Source: Mycobacterium malmoense (lineage in GTDB: Bacteria > Actinomycetota > Actinomycetes > Mycobacteriales > Mycobacteriaceae). From it: DNA of 64,000 nucleotides. A model generated the notes under the pieces. The model was not told where the DNA came from. It made no database searches and saw only the letters and a list, made by a program, of their open reading frames with translations. Position 1 is the first letter of the stretch; the number at the start of each line of letters is the position of its first letter. Both the position numbers and the translations under genes were made by a program. Shown here in pieces: positions 9,532 through 18,455 of this stretch. The DNA lies in assembly GCF_019645855.1 (NCBI RefSeq), contig NZ_CP080999.1, positions 1,178,001-1,242,000 of the forward strand, in the 5' to 3' direction.

Positions 9532-10677
9532 ATGCAACAACTAACAGCCCTTCGACCCCTCGTCACCGCGGGCGCCGCGGCAGTAGGCGCCAGCCTGATC
9601 GCCCTCACACCGGCGATCTCCAACGACCTCGCATCTGACCCCCAGCACAGTGCTGTCAGCATCCAGTACCGCGAGGTGGCGCTGACCGATAATGTGGTGA
9701 ACCCGATCAGCACGTGGATTGACGCTTTGTCCTCGGCGGCCCTGAATGGGCGGACGCTTTTGCAACAATGGGGCGAGATTCCCTTTGTGGTGCCGCAGCA
9801 GATCGCTGCCAACTGGGTGCAGTTCGCGAGTGACTACGTCGGGGCGTACCAAAACGCCGCCACAGCTGCAGTGAATTATTTTACCGGGAATAGTGCCTAT
9901 GATTTTGTGCCTCTTATGCAGCAGGCGTGGGCTGACATCACATCAGGCAATATTGCGCAGGCATTCGCTTACGGTGGTCCGCTGGGGCTCGCCCTGCTAA
10001 CAGAGCCGTCTCTCAAGATCCTGCAACCTCTCGAGAGTATTCCGAACATCCTTGCATATGTGACGACGGATTTGGCGAACGCGACCAACTATCTAGTGGG
10101 GCCCGGTATTGGGACTTTGTTGGCAGCTGTTGGGGAGAGCGCTGCCCTCAACCTCGGTGGATCGACATTGGCTGGGATTGGGACTGGTCTGCAAGCTGTT
10201 TACGATTCAGCGACCGCGGGGGATCCGGTGGAAGCGTTACTGAATCTGGCTAATTTCCCTGGCGTCGTAACAGACGCCTTTCTCAACGGGATTCACGGCG
10301 GTTTGCTGCTTCCTCCAAATAACGGCAATGGCGGCCTAGTCTCGACGTTCATCAATGGTTTCCGCACCCTCGCGACCAAAATGGTCGCTCCCAAGGCGCA
10401 AAATATCGGCGAAGGCGGCAGTCTCTTGGTCGCTGTCCAGGACTTCGTCAATCAACTGATCAACGGTTGGCCGTCGCTGGCGCCTTTGTTCGATGGTGGT
10501 GCAGGTGGTGCCGCCGCGGCATTCGCTCCATCGATCGCGGCTGACATCGGCGGCATAGCTCCATCGGTAGCAGCTGAGATCGGTGGCTTAACTCCGTCGA
10601 TCACGACCAACATCGCCGGGACGCTGGCGCCCGAGCTTGGGACACTCGCAGTCCACATCCTCACCTCGCTGTTCTGA
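9532..10677 (+). CDS. GjpA-porin-like exported protein (module 3)
   Basis: 381 residues; ATG at 9532 follows AAAGGA and opens the conserved MQQLTALRPLVTAGAAAVG. Downstream blocks are NPISTWIDALSSAALNG, QQIAANWVQFASDYVGAYQ, LQAVYDSATAGDPVEALL and MVAPKAQNIGEGGSLL. The C-terminus has three short repeats of the type PSIAADIGG/PSVAAEIGG, then LAPELGTLAVHILTSLF, shared with the copy at 14959 but not with those at 4909 and 19962. Membrane or cell-wall location is inferred from the signal-like N-terminus and family resemblance only. Confidence 0.75.
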   Translation: MQQLTALRPLVTAGAAAVGASLIALTPAISNDLASDPQHSAVSIQYREVALTDNVVNPISTWIDALSSAALNGRTLLQQWGEIPFVVPQQIAANWVQFASDYVGAYQNAATAAVNYFTGNSAYDFVPLMQQAWADITSGNIAQAFAYGGPLGLALLTEPSLKILQPLESIPNILAYVTTDLANATNYLVGPGIGTLLAAVGESAALNLGGSTLAGIGTGLQAVYDSATAGDPVEALLNLANFPGVVTDAFLNGIHGGLLLPPNNGNGGLVSTFINGFRTLATKMVAPKAQNIGEGGSLLVAVQDFVNQLINGWPSLAPLFDGGAGGAAAAFAPSIAADIGGIAPSVAAEIGGLTPSITTNIAGTLAPELGTLAVHILTSLF

Positions 10678-11050
10678 GTTCCACCGCAGCCAGTGCTGGC
10701 CTGATCTGTGTGCGGTTACCGACGCTTTTCCGTCGGCGACGGCCGCCTACGTATTTCACGATGTGCTGGCAGGGGCTCAGACGCCGTGCGCGGGGCGTTG
10801 GTAGCCGTTGGGGCAGGCCCAGTTTGCGTTGGATCTGGTGGCGGATGCATCGACCAGCAATGCCGCGGCGGTGTCGACATGGTGGCGGGATCTGGCATTG
10901 ACGAAAGGCTCTGGTGTCTACGGGAATTGGGTGAGGGTGAGGCTGCTGATGAGATGTTGGGCGGCGTCGATGTCGATGGCCGGTTGATCCTGCAGCAGGC
11001 ACGCCCGGTTGTTGTGGAGCCGTTGTCGGATCGTCACCGCCGGTGCTGAC
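10678..11050 (+). other. Decayed coding sequence upstream of AAA+ copy 3
   Basis: Between the porin-like and AAA+ genes lies readable but frame-broken sequence. One frame gives PDLCAVTDAF, another LGQAQFALDLVADAS, a third EGEAADEMLGGVDVDGRLI. Parts match the upstream region of AAA+ copy 1 (WPDLCAVTD near 1325 and EEAADEVGGGAGVEGRLI at 1378-1431, in frame there) and of copy 4 (LGQARSVLDLVAE, in frame there). The simplest reading is a lost N-terminal domain of the AAA+ protein or a lost small gene; I do not recognise the family. Confidence 0.45.
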
Positions 11051-12004
11051 ATGGTCGCTTCTGGTACCGGTATCGGGGAGGCACGCGGGGGTACCGCTCT
11101 GGCCACCGAGCGTCAGGAGGTGCTGGAGTGGGCGCGGGCGCGTGTCGCCGAGTTGATCGGTTTGGCCGAGGCGAAAGAACAGTTCGCGGTGTGGTGCACC
11201 GCACTTGAGCTCGACCAGTGTCGTGTCGAGCATGGTCTGGTGAGGTCGTGTGCGGAAAACCATATGGTGTTTCTGGGCGCCCCGGGTACGGCGAAAAGGA
11301 CGTTCGCCCGGGTGGTGGGTGAGGTGTTGTTCGGGGTGGGCACGCTCACGCGCCCGCAGGTCATCGTGGTCAGCGCAGGCGACATCGTCGGGGGTGACCT
11401 TTGGTGCAGCGCGGCCAGGATGAGGGATGTGTGCGAGGAGGCGCGCGGTGGGGTGCTGTTGATCGACGAGGCCTACCGGCTGGTGCCCGAAATCGACGGC
11501 CGCGCTTGGGGTGTGGAGGCGATCACCACACTGCGGGCGTGCATGGCGGCATACCGCAACGGACTTGTGGTCATCCTTGCCGGCTATCCCGGCCCGATGC
11601 GCGACTTCTTGACAGCCCACACCGGGTTGGCCGCTCGACTTCCCGTCACCGTGACCTTCGCCAGCTACACCCCCGAGGAAATCGTCGCCATCGGGCACCG
11701 CCTCGTCGCCAAGGAACGCCTCGTCGTCGAGGACACCGCCTGGCAGCTGCTGGGTGCCGAAGCGACTCGGCTGCGGTCGATCCGGTATGGGCCCGGGACG
11801 CTGCTGGATGTTGCCGGCAACGCCCGTTACGTCGGTGAGGTGATCGCGGTGTGTCGGCGTGCGCGGACCCGCCGGTTGCGTAGGCTGGCGCCCAGCCCCC
11901 GCGATCTCGAGCAACTCGTGCGCACCGACCCCGGCATCCTCCACGTCAGCGCCGTGGATATGGGACGCGCGATCGCTGCAGCGCGCCCAGCCGCGGCACC
12001 CTAA
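11051..12004 (+). CDS. EccA/CbbX-like AAA+ protein (module 3, Walker A doubly altered)
   Basis: 317 residues from the ATG at 11051; an in-frame TTG at 11009 is possible. Walker A reads GAPGTAKR: both the glycine before the lysine and the following Thr/Ser that coordinates magnesium are changed, so nucleotide hydrolysis is doubtful. Walker B (LLIDEAYRL), the arginine in GLAARLP and sensor 2 (GNARYVGEV) are intact. The end (VSAVDMGRAIAAARPAAAP) is shared with copy 5. It may act as a nucleotide-independent subunit in a mixed ring with other copies, or may be decaying; both are inference. Confidence 0.75.
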   Translation: MVASGTGIGEARGGTALATERQEVLEWARARVAELIGLAEAKEQFAVWCTALELDQCRVEHGLVRSCAENHMVFLGAPGTAKRTFARVVGEVLFGVGTLTRPQVIVVSAGDIVGGDLWCSAARMRDVCEEARGGVLLIDEAYRLVPEIDGRAWGVEAITTLRACMAAYRNGLVVILAGYPGPMRDFLTAHTGLAARLPVTVTFASYTPEEIVAIGHRLVAKERLVVEDTAWQLLGAEATRLRSIRYGPGTLLDVAGNARYVGEVIAVCRRARTRRLRRLAPSPRDLEQLVRTDPGILHVSAVDMGRAIAAARPAAAP

Positions 12005-12632
12005 ATCGGGTTTGCTTCTACCCTCGCTTCGGTTAACGAGCTGCCGCGATACCCAGCTCGGGGACCAGCATCGGCCTGGGCGAGCCCGGCGCGGATGCAT
12101 GCATGACGCAACTGCGCTCCCAGCTGGGCTAGATCGTTCCCGACGAGGTTTCGCATGGTGTCTCAATGCCATGACCAGCTATATCTCGTCACAGTATCCC
12201 GACATCAACCCTCGGGATCCTACCGCGAGGCCACGGCAAGCATGACCCGCGAGAGCTGGTGGTCCAGGTGAGGGGTGGGGATGCTGGGGCTATCGGACCT
12301 GCGATGATGACGCTCACGCCGCCGCGGGGCAACTCTCGCGGTCGCATGGGGCGAGCTACTGGAGGTACCTGGTAAGTACTTAAGGTCGTGGGACTTTCGA
12401 TGAGCATCGGCGGATCACGCCGGCCAACTGCCTGCTCGCAACCTTTGTGAAATAGAAAACTTGCTGGTAAGCATGCCTTATACGCGTTAGAAGGCAAACT
12501 CCAGCCCTTGCTGCGATAATTCATTGTGAAAGTACCCGTCAGTAGCCACATGCCTCGCATCCTTGGTAACTGTTATTTGATTGAGATATGCGTCTGCCAG
12601 GCCATATATCAAAAATATTGCATTTGCTGTGG
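12005..12632. other. Non-coding stretch between AAA+ copy 3 and integrase remnant
   Basis: I see no supportable gene. It differs from the spacers after the other AAA+ genes: the porin 3'-flank remnant and the G10 tract are both missing. A + strand frame around 12220-12350 reads VQVRGGDAGAIGPAMMTLT, which looks like a fragment of something coding that I do not recognise. AT content rises after about 12400, unlike the rest of the array. Confidence 0.4.
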
Positions 12633-13046
12633 TTACTCGCCGTGAGGGCGTGTAAGCGGCGCGGGTTTGAGCATGAGGCGCAGTTCGGCGTCGGCGAGGC
12701 GTTCCACAACCTTGGTGTCGATCTTGCGGGGCTTGAGACCCAGGGAAGGGGTTCTCGTCGATTTCTTTTTCGTCGGCCAGCCAGGCAGCGAGCGGCGCAC
12801 GGCCTGTGGGCGGATGCGTGCGGACGCCGGTTCGGCGCCGGAGCCCAAGATGTAGGTGGTCCAGTGCTGCAGGCCTGGCCTGGTAAAGGGGTGTTTGTTG
12901 GGTTCGGCCGCACACCAGGTGTGGTAGTAGCGCGCGCCTCGCAGGTAGGAGCTGATGGCGTAAGGGGCTTTGCAGTCGGCCAGCATGGTTAGTTGCCAAC
13001 GGGCAGCAGTCTCACTAGGTCGTGGGGTGACGGAGGCGGCAAGCAT
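12633..13046 (-). pseudogene. Tyrosine recombinase/phage-type integrase remnant, frameshifted and truncated
   Basis: The minus-strand frame shows a core-binding (SAM-like) N-terminal domain of XerC/D-type integrases: AISSYLRGARYYHTWC, HPFTRPGLQHWTTYIL and SGAEPASARIRPQAVRR, then LGLKPRKIDTKVVERLADAE and LRLMLK. Between the last two blocks the correct frame changes: AAWLADEKEIDENPF is read only in another frame, so at least two indels are present. The catalytic domain with the R...HxxR...Y residues is missing altogether. The fragment lies exactly where the G10-bearing spacer of the other modules is replaced, so an integration or recombination event here is likely. It is not functional. Confidence 0.8.
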
Positions 13047-13199
13047 TTCAGAAATGAAAATAAATTACCCACACGCCCCGGGCGGATTTTTTGCTGGAAA
13101 TCTATATGGCCGCAGTTAATTGCCTATTTTGTTGCGCGATCTACTCAACATAATTACCAGGTACGTTCATTTCGTCGTTATTCAGAACGCTTAAAGGAG

Positions 13200-13331
13200 A
13201 TGGTCGTGCAGCTCGCAGCCCGCCCGCACATCACCGCCGCAGCCGCGTTAGCCAGCGCCGCTGCCCCGGCTCCCGATCCGATGGCCTCGCACCTACCCGG
13301 TCTTCACGGGGCCCACGACTACGCCAGATGA
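13200..13331 (+). pseudogene. 43-codon leader ORF, decayed porin N-terminus (module 4)
   Basis: AAAGGAG then ATGGTCGTG; peptide MVVQLAARPHITAAAALA and a stop at the same codon as the other leaders. Upstream homology to the other modules ends at about 13190, so this copy has no G10 tract and a different, AT-rich flank. If the leader drives expression, module 4 should be controlled differently. Confidence 0.6.
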
Positions 13332-13525
13332 GCGTGTCCACCGTTTAACTGTCCCGACGCCGGCCGCCACCATGGTGGGCCTGTTCGCCGGGGTGGAAAG
13401 CGACTTGCCCTGTTGGCCAGCGAATCAAGCGCGGCCGCGGTGTCGCGGAAGTTGTTAGCGCTCAATTCTTTTCAGGTCCGTGTCTCAAAGCATCGTTTTA
13501 TCGACTATGACAGGAAGGCTCGCAG

Positions 13526-14884
13526 ATGAAACGCAAGCAGCACACAACGAGGCGGAATCGCCGTCACGCCAAGGCGCGCCATCACGGCCGGGCGGTCGGC
13601 CTGGGTACGGCAGCCGGTGCCTTTCTCACGGCCGCGATGAGCCCGATGGCAACTGCGCCTCCCGCCCGCGCCGGGGTGCTCGACGCGATCATCGACCCCA
13701 TCATCCAGCCGGTCATCTCCGCGGCCACCACCGCTGCCCAAGAAGGCATCAACGCGGGCACGGTCGCCCTCGACGGCATTGGAGCAGGTGCGGCGTTTGA
13801 CGGTGTTGGTGTGGGTGCAGCTGCGTTCACCGGCATTCATTCGGCTGCCCTGGAGGGCATTACCAACAGCATTAATGCCAGTGTCGCTGCGCTGGGTGCC
13901 GGCGGGCTGCCCACGGCGGCCGAGAGCATCAATTCCGGTGCGGCCGCCTTGGAGGGGATCAATATCGGTACCGCCGCCGTCGATCTCGGCGGCCTGAGCG
14001 CCGCGGCCGTCGAAAACCCTCGTGCCGCCCTGAACGACCTCATCTACGGCGCGTTCGACACGTTTTATACCGGGATTCACGGGGCTGGTGAGGCATGGAT
14101 CGCCAGCCCCACCGGCCAGCAATGGGACCCGGTGATCAATGGCCCGTTCGTCGCCCTGTTCGGGCGGGATCTGATCGGCAACGGCGTCAACGGCTTCACC
14201 GGCGCCAACACCTCGCCGATCGGCGGCATCGGCGCCAACGGCAGCCTGGCCGATGGCGGATTCCTGTTCGGCGACGGCGGGACCGGCGCGGCCGGCACCG
14301 CCGCCCACACTGCCGGATCCGCCGGCGGTGCCGCCGGGCTGATCGGCAATGGCGGTGCCGGCGGTGCCGGTTTCAGCATTGCCAGCGGCGGCGGTACAGG
14401 TGGTAAAGGCGGTCTCGGTGGTGCCGGTGGCCTCCTGATGGGTAACGGAGGTGCCGGCGGTGTCGGCGGTAACGCCGGCTTGGTGTCCGATAACGGCGGC
14501 TACGGAGGCGCCGGCGGTAACGCCGGCATCCTGTTCGGCAACGGCGGCGCCGGTGGTGCCGGCGGCAGCATCGGCGCCAACGCCAACGGTTGGTATACCG
14601 GCGACGGCGGTAACGGCGGTAACGCGGCCTGGTTAGTCGGTAACGGCGGTGCCGGAGGCGCCAGCCCTAACGCCCCGAGCGGCGGCATTGGTTACGGCGG
14701 AAGCAAGTTCGGTGGTGCCGGCGGTGTCAGTGGGCTGCTGGCCGGCAACGGCGGTGCTGGCGGCAACGGCGGTAACAACACTCCCGGCTCGGGCTACCGC
14801 GCAGGCTTTGGTGGTGCTGGCGGTTTGGCCGGGCTCCTCGGCCAAACCGGTGTGGCCGGCACCCCTGGGACCTATTACGGCTAA
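13526..14884 (+). CDS. Signal-peptide PGRS protein without PE domain (module 4)
   Basis: 452 residues. Basic n-region MKRKQHTTRRNRRHAKARHH, hydrophobic core with GAFLTAAMSPMA, and the PPARAGVLD junction. The middle EGITNSINASVAALGAGGLP and ESINSGAAALEGINIG blocks are near-identical to those at 3423 and 18456. The PGRS linker LFGRDLIGNGVNGFTG is followed by GGxGG repeats containing unusual asparagine-rich units (SIGANANGWYTGDGG). It ends GGLAGLLGQTGVAG. AGGAAGG precedes the ATG. The porin-like gene starts 74 bp later. Probably exported. Confidence 0.85.
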   Translation: MKRKQHTTRRNRRHAKARHHGRAVGLGTAAGAFLTAAMSPMATAPPARAGVLDAIIDPIIQPVISAATTAAQEGINAGTVALDGIGAGAAFDGVGVGAAAFTGIHSAALEGITNSINASVAALGAGGLPTAAESINSGAAALEGINIGTAAVDLGGLSAAAVENPRAALNDLIYGAFDTFYTGIHGAGEAWIASPTGQQWDPVINGPFVALFGRDLIGNGVNGFTGANTSPIGGIGANGSLADGGFLFGDGGTGAAGTAAHTAGSAGGAAGLIGNGGAGGAGFSIASGGGTGGKGGLGGAGGLLMGNGGAGGVGGNAGLVSDNGGYGGAGGNAGILFGNGGAGGAGGSIGANANGWYTGDGGNGGNAAWLVGNGGAGGASPNAPSGGIGYGGSKFGGAGGVSGLLAGNGGAGGNGGNNTPGSGYRAGFGGAGGLAGLLGQTGVAGTPGTYYG

Positions 14885-14958
14885 ATACCCCCGTGAACGT
14901 AGTGGGCCTCTGCACGCCCACGAATTCCCAGACCACAGATAGCAAAGGAATTAAGCGC

Positions 14959-16251
14959 ATGCAACAGTTAACAGCCCTTCGGCCCCTTGTCACCGCGGGT
15001 GCCGCGGCACTAGGCGCCAGCCTGATCGCCCTCACACCGGCGCTCTCCAACGACGCCGCCGCCGACCTCCAGCACAGCGCCGCCACCGCCCAGCAGCGCG
15101 CGGTGCAGCTGCTGGGCGGCGGCGACACGGGCGATCCCGGGGTCGTCAACCCGATCCAAACCTGGATCGACGTCTTCCAGCAAGCCGGCATGAACCTGCA
15201 GGAAATTGGGAGTCAAATGAGCACCGGGGGCACGATCCCGTTCCCGCTCGCCCAGCAGCTGGCCGCGAACTGGCTCACCTACGCAAGCATCTACGTCGGC
15301 GTCCCCAACTCTAGCGCCGGAGATAATGCGTACGCGGGCGCCGTCAGCGGCCTATACAGCTACCTCACTAATACGGCGCCAAACACTTTTTCGGTTTACT
15401 CCGAAATTACCAGCGCGATCACTGCCTTGCAGCAAGGTAACATCTTCAACTTCTTCCAGGCTCTATACGGTTTGCTTTGGGACGGGCCGGTTCAGCAGAT
15501 ATTTCAGCCGATGGAATCCATCCCGACCATCCTTGCCTACATGTCGACGAACTTCGCGGCCCTGGTAAACCTCGCTGTTAACGAACCTGCGCTTCAGAGT
15601 GAATCGATGGTGTCAATGCTGGGTGCCTTTTTTGCCATAGGTGTGAGTGGCAGCATCGCCACCGCCCTTGGCGTCGGTTTTCAGAATGCTTACGACGGGT
15701 TCACCGCTGGTGACCTGCCGGCGGGGGTGAGCAATTTGCTCAATATCCCGGGGCTCCTCGCGGAGGCAGTCATCAATGGATACAACCCTTACGGTCAGCT
15801 CGGCGGCACCGGCATCCTTTCTCCCACCGCCACGTTGCTATCTCCTGGCCTGCTGGACACGTTGGCGGTCTGGATTCCCCACACCCTCGCATCAGACATC
15901 GTCGTTAACAATCAGGTAAGAGGCACAATCACCACACCCAACATTCTGGAAGGTGGCAGTCTGGCTAATGCGTTCTCGCAGTTGGCAAGCCAGGTGACCA
16001 CCAGTTGGCCGACTCCGAACGAATGGGTCGATGGGTTGCTCAATGTGTATCAGAGCTTCCTCACGTTCTTCGGCGGCCAGGGCGGCCTGGGTGGCGCGGC
16101 GTTCGCCGCACCTGCCGAGGTCGCGGGGATTGCCCCGTCGATCGGGGCTGAGATCGGCGGTATAGCTCCGTCGATTGCGACGAACATTGCCGGGACGCTG
16201 GCGCCTGAGCTTGGGACTCTGGCGGCCCACCTTCTCACGTCGCTGTTCTGA
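14959..16251 (+). CDS. GjpA-porin-like exported protein, longest copy (module 4)
   Basis: 430 residues from ATG 14959 (AAAGGA upstream), starting MQQLTALRPLVTAGAAALG. Hallmarks: NPIQTWIDVFQQAGMNLQ, QQLAANWLTYASIYVGV, VGFQNAYDGFTAGDLPAGV, and the C-terminus APSIATNIAGTLAPELG. It is about 40-50 residues longer than the other array copies, through extra segments around the GNIFNFFQALYGLLW and NNQVRGTITTPNILEGG regions. The C-terminus matches the copy at 9532. Likely secreted or in the outer membrane; the porin role is unproven. Confidence 0.75.
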   Translation: MQQLTALRPLVTAGAAALGASLIALTPALSNDAAADLQHSAATAQQRAVQLLGGGDTGDPGVVNPIQTWIDVFQQAGMNLQEIGSQMSTGGTIPFPLAQQLAANWLTYASIYVGVPNSSAGDNAYAGAVSGLYSYLTNTAPNTFSVYSEITSAITALQQGNIFNFFQALYGLLWDGPVQQIFQPMESIPTILAYMSTNFAALVNLAVNEPALQSESMVSMLGAFFAIGVSGSIATALGVGFQNAYDGFTAGDLPAGVSNLLNIPGLLAEAVINGYNPYGQLGGTGILSPTATLLSPGLLDTLAVWIPHTLASDIVVNNQVRGTITTPNILEGGSLANAFSQLASQVTTSWPTPNEWVDGLLNVYQSFLTFFGGQGGLGGAAFAAPAEVAGIAPSIGAEIGGIAPSIATNIAGTLAPELGTLAAHLLTSLF

Positions 16252-16486
16252 GTTCTGGTGCGGGTCTGCCTGCCTAGCGCGGGTGGCAACCACGCCAGTG
16301 CTGGGCGGGTTGGCCCGGTCGTCGCAACGCTCTCGATGTGGGAGGTTGCGGCGACCGTACCGCCTGCGGGTATTGCTGCGCGATGTGTCTGATGACCTGT
16401 TGGCGGGGACACGGACGATGCGCGCGATGGGGTTGGTGTCGTTGGGGCAGGCCCGGTCTGTGTTGGACCTGGTAGCAGAGGTGCCG

Positions 16487-17473
16487 ATGAGCAAGGTCAA
16501 CGGGGTAGCGGACCTGGCGCCGACAGAAGGCTGGTGCCGACCGGGTGCGTGCGCGGGTACCGCTCTGGCTGCCGAGTGTCGGGAGGTTCTTGATTGGGCG
16601 CGGGCGCGTGTCGATGAGTTGGTCGGTGTGGTCGAGGCGAAAGAACAGTTCGCGGTGTGGTGCACCGCGCTTGAGCTCGACCAGTGTCGTGTCGTGCATG
16701 GCGGTGTGGTGAGGTCGTGTGCGGAAAACCATATGGTGTTTCTGGGTGCACCGGGCACGGCGAAAACGGCGTTCGCCCGGGTGGTGGGTGAGGTGTTGTT
16801 TGGGGTGGGCACGCTCACACGCCCGCAGGTCATCGTGGTCAGCGCAGGTGACATCGTCGGGGGTGACCTTTGGCGCAGCGCGGCCAGGATGAGGGATGTG
16901 TGCGAGGATGCGCGCGGTGGGGTGTTGTTGATCGACGAGGCTTATCGGCTGGACTCGGAAATCGACGGCGGCTCTTGGGGTGTGGAGGCGATCACCACGC
17001 TGCGGGCGTGCATGGCGGCATACCGTAACGGGCTTGTGGTCATCCTGGCCGGCTACCCCCGTCCGATGCGCGACTTCTTGGCGGCTCACGCTGGGTTGGC
17101 CGCTCGATTTCCCGTCACCGTGACCTTCGCCAGCTATACCCCGCAGGAAGTCGTCGCCCTTGGGCGCCAGCTCGCCGGCAGAGAGCATTTGGTCGTGGAG
17201 GACAGTGCGTGGGATCTGCTGGGTGCCGAAGCAATCCGGTTGCGGTCGATCCCGCATGGCCCTGGGACGCTGCTTGATGTGGCCGGCAACGCCCGTTATG
17301 TCGGTGAGGTGATCGCGGTGTGTCGGCGTGCGCGGACCCGTCGATTGCGCAGGCTGGCGCCCAGCCCCCGCGATCTCGAGCAACTTGTGTGCACCGATCC
17401 GTGCGTGCTTAACGTCAGCGCCGTGGACATGGGACGCGCGATCGCTGCAGCGCGCCCTGCCGTAGCACCCTAA
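16487..17473 (+). CDS. EccA/CbbX-like AAA+ protein (module 4, altered Walker A)
   Basis: 328 residues from ATG 16487; the frame is open back into the porin-like gene, so ATGs near 16420 or 16430 are also possible. The region before the AAA+ domain (LGQARSVLDLVAEVPMSKV) is in frame here but decayed in copy 3. Walker A is GAPGTAKT, Walker B LLIDEAYRL, sensor 2 GNARYVGEV. From about 16560 the gene differs from copy 2 by only a handful of residues (for example VVHGG for VEYGG and DSEIDGG for VPEIDGG). Such identity between copies 10 kb apart indicates recent gene conversion or duplication. Confidence 0.8.
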   Translation: MSKVNGVADLAPTEGWCRPGACAGTALAAECREVLDWARARVDELVGVVEAKEQFAVWCTALELDQCRVVHGGVVRSCAENHMVFLGAPGTAKTAFARVVGEVLFGVGTLTRPQVIVVSAGDIVGGDLWRSAARMRDVCEDARGGVLLIDEAYRLDSEIDGGSWGVEAITTLRACMAAYRNGLVVILAGYPRPMRDFLAAHAGLAARFPVTVTFASYTPQEVVALGRQLAGREHLVVEDSAWDLLGAEAIRLRSIPHGPGTLLDVAGNARYVGEVIAVCRRARTRRLRRLAPSPRDLEQLVCTDPCVLNVSAVDMGRAIAAARPAVAP

Positions 17474-18117
17474 ATTTGGTGTATCGACATTGATTCTGGA
17501 GCACCGAAGTCCCGGGTGCTCTGAATTCGGTGAGGGGCATGTTGATCACGAACCTCCCCATGTTGCTCTGAGTCTGGTGGTGGTTGCCGATGCGCGCCGG
17601 TGACCGTCAATCGCAGTATGCCCGGCAGGGTATTGGCTGGGAGGGTGTGAGTCCTTATGGGGGAGAAGGTGGTTGAACTCCTAGTCAGGGGCAGTTGTGT
17701 CCCTGGTGAGGTGGGGTTGGGCAGGAAGCTGGAGACGAAATCTTGCGTCGAGGGATACCAGGCGGGAGGGGTGTTGGTCGGGGTGGGTCCGGCGGCGGAT
17801 GGTGACGCCTGTTGTATCGAAAGCGGTGGGTGCGTACATGGGGTCTTGTCTGGGGTTTGCTGGTTGTGTGGGACGGGTGGAGCAAATGTGTGTTGGGGTG
17901 CGGCTGCTGGTAGTTGCGTGTTGAACTAAAATTCGGGGGGGGGGTTAACTCCAGGCCTTCTTGAATCTCTGCAAGCATTGGTTCCTTTACTTTATATGGT
18001 TTGCGCGTTTCGATGTTTGCCGCGCCAACTTGACCGCTCTCACCTCAACTCGGCCGAAACTAAGCTGGTTCTCAGCTACTTTCTGACCATCCGATTTCGA
18101 CTCACCGTTCAAAGGAG
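17474..18117. other. Inter-module spacer with porin 3' remnant and G10 tract
   Basis: No gene is supported. The first 70 bp match the spacer after AAA+ copy 2; from about 17546 the sequence instead matches the spacer after AAA+ copy 1 nearly base for base, which marks a recombination switch. Ten G lie at 17935-17944, followed by TTAACTC, TTTATAT at about 17991 and AAAGGAG before the leader. Confidence 0.65.
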
Positions 18118-18249
18118 ATGGTCGTGGATCTCGCAGCCCGCCCGCACATCACCGCCGCAGCCGCCCTGGCCAGCGCCGCTGCCCCGGCTCCCGGCCCGAT
18201 GGCCTCGCACTCATCCGGTCTTCACGGGGCCGATAACTACGCCCGATGA
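18118..18249 (+). pseudogene. 43-codon leader ORF, decayed porin N-terminus (module 5)
   Basis: ATG directly after AAAGGAG; peptide MVVDLAARPHITAAAALA. Same 132-bp length and stop position as the other three leaders despite several substitutions (the end reads HGADNYAR instead of HGAHDYAR). The PGRS gene begins 206 bp after the stop. Confidence 0.6.
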
Positions 18250-18455
18250 GCGTGTTCACCGTTTAACTGTCCCGACGCCGGCCGACACCATGGTGGGCCT
18301 GTTCGCCGGGGCGGAGAGCGACTCGCCTTGCTGGTCAGCGAATCAAACGCGGCCGCGGTGTGGCCAGGGTGTCCGCGAATGTCGTTAGCGCTCAATTCTT
18401 TTCAGGTCCGTGTCTCAAAGCATCGTTTTATCGACTATGACAGGAAGGCTCGCAG

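Noticed and set aside
16175..16486. N-terminal extension of AAA+ copy 4 back into the porin-like gene
   Set aside because: It would overlap the porin-like gene by 77 bp in another frame with Arg/Cys-rich sequence not present in other copies; a start at 16487 or near 16420 is more sensible.
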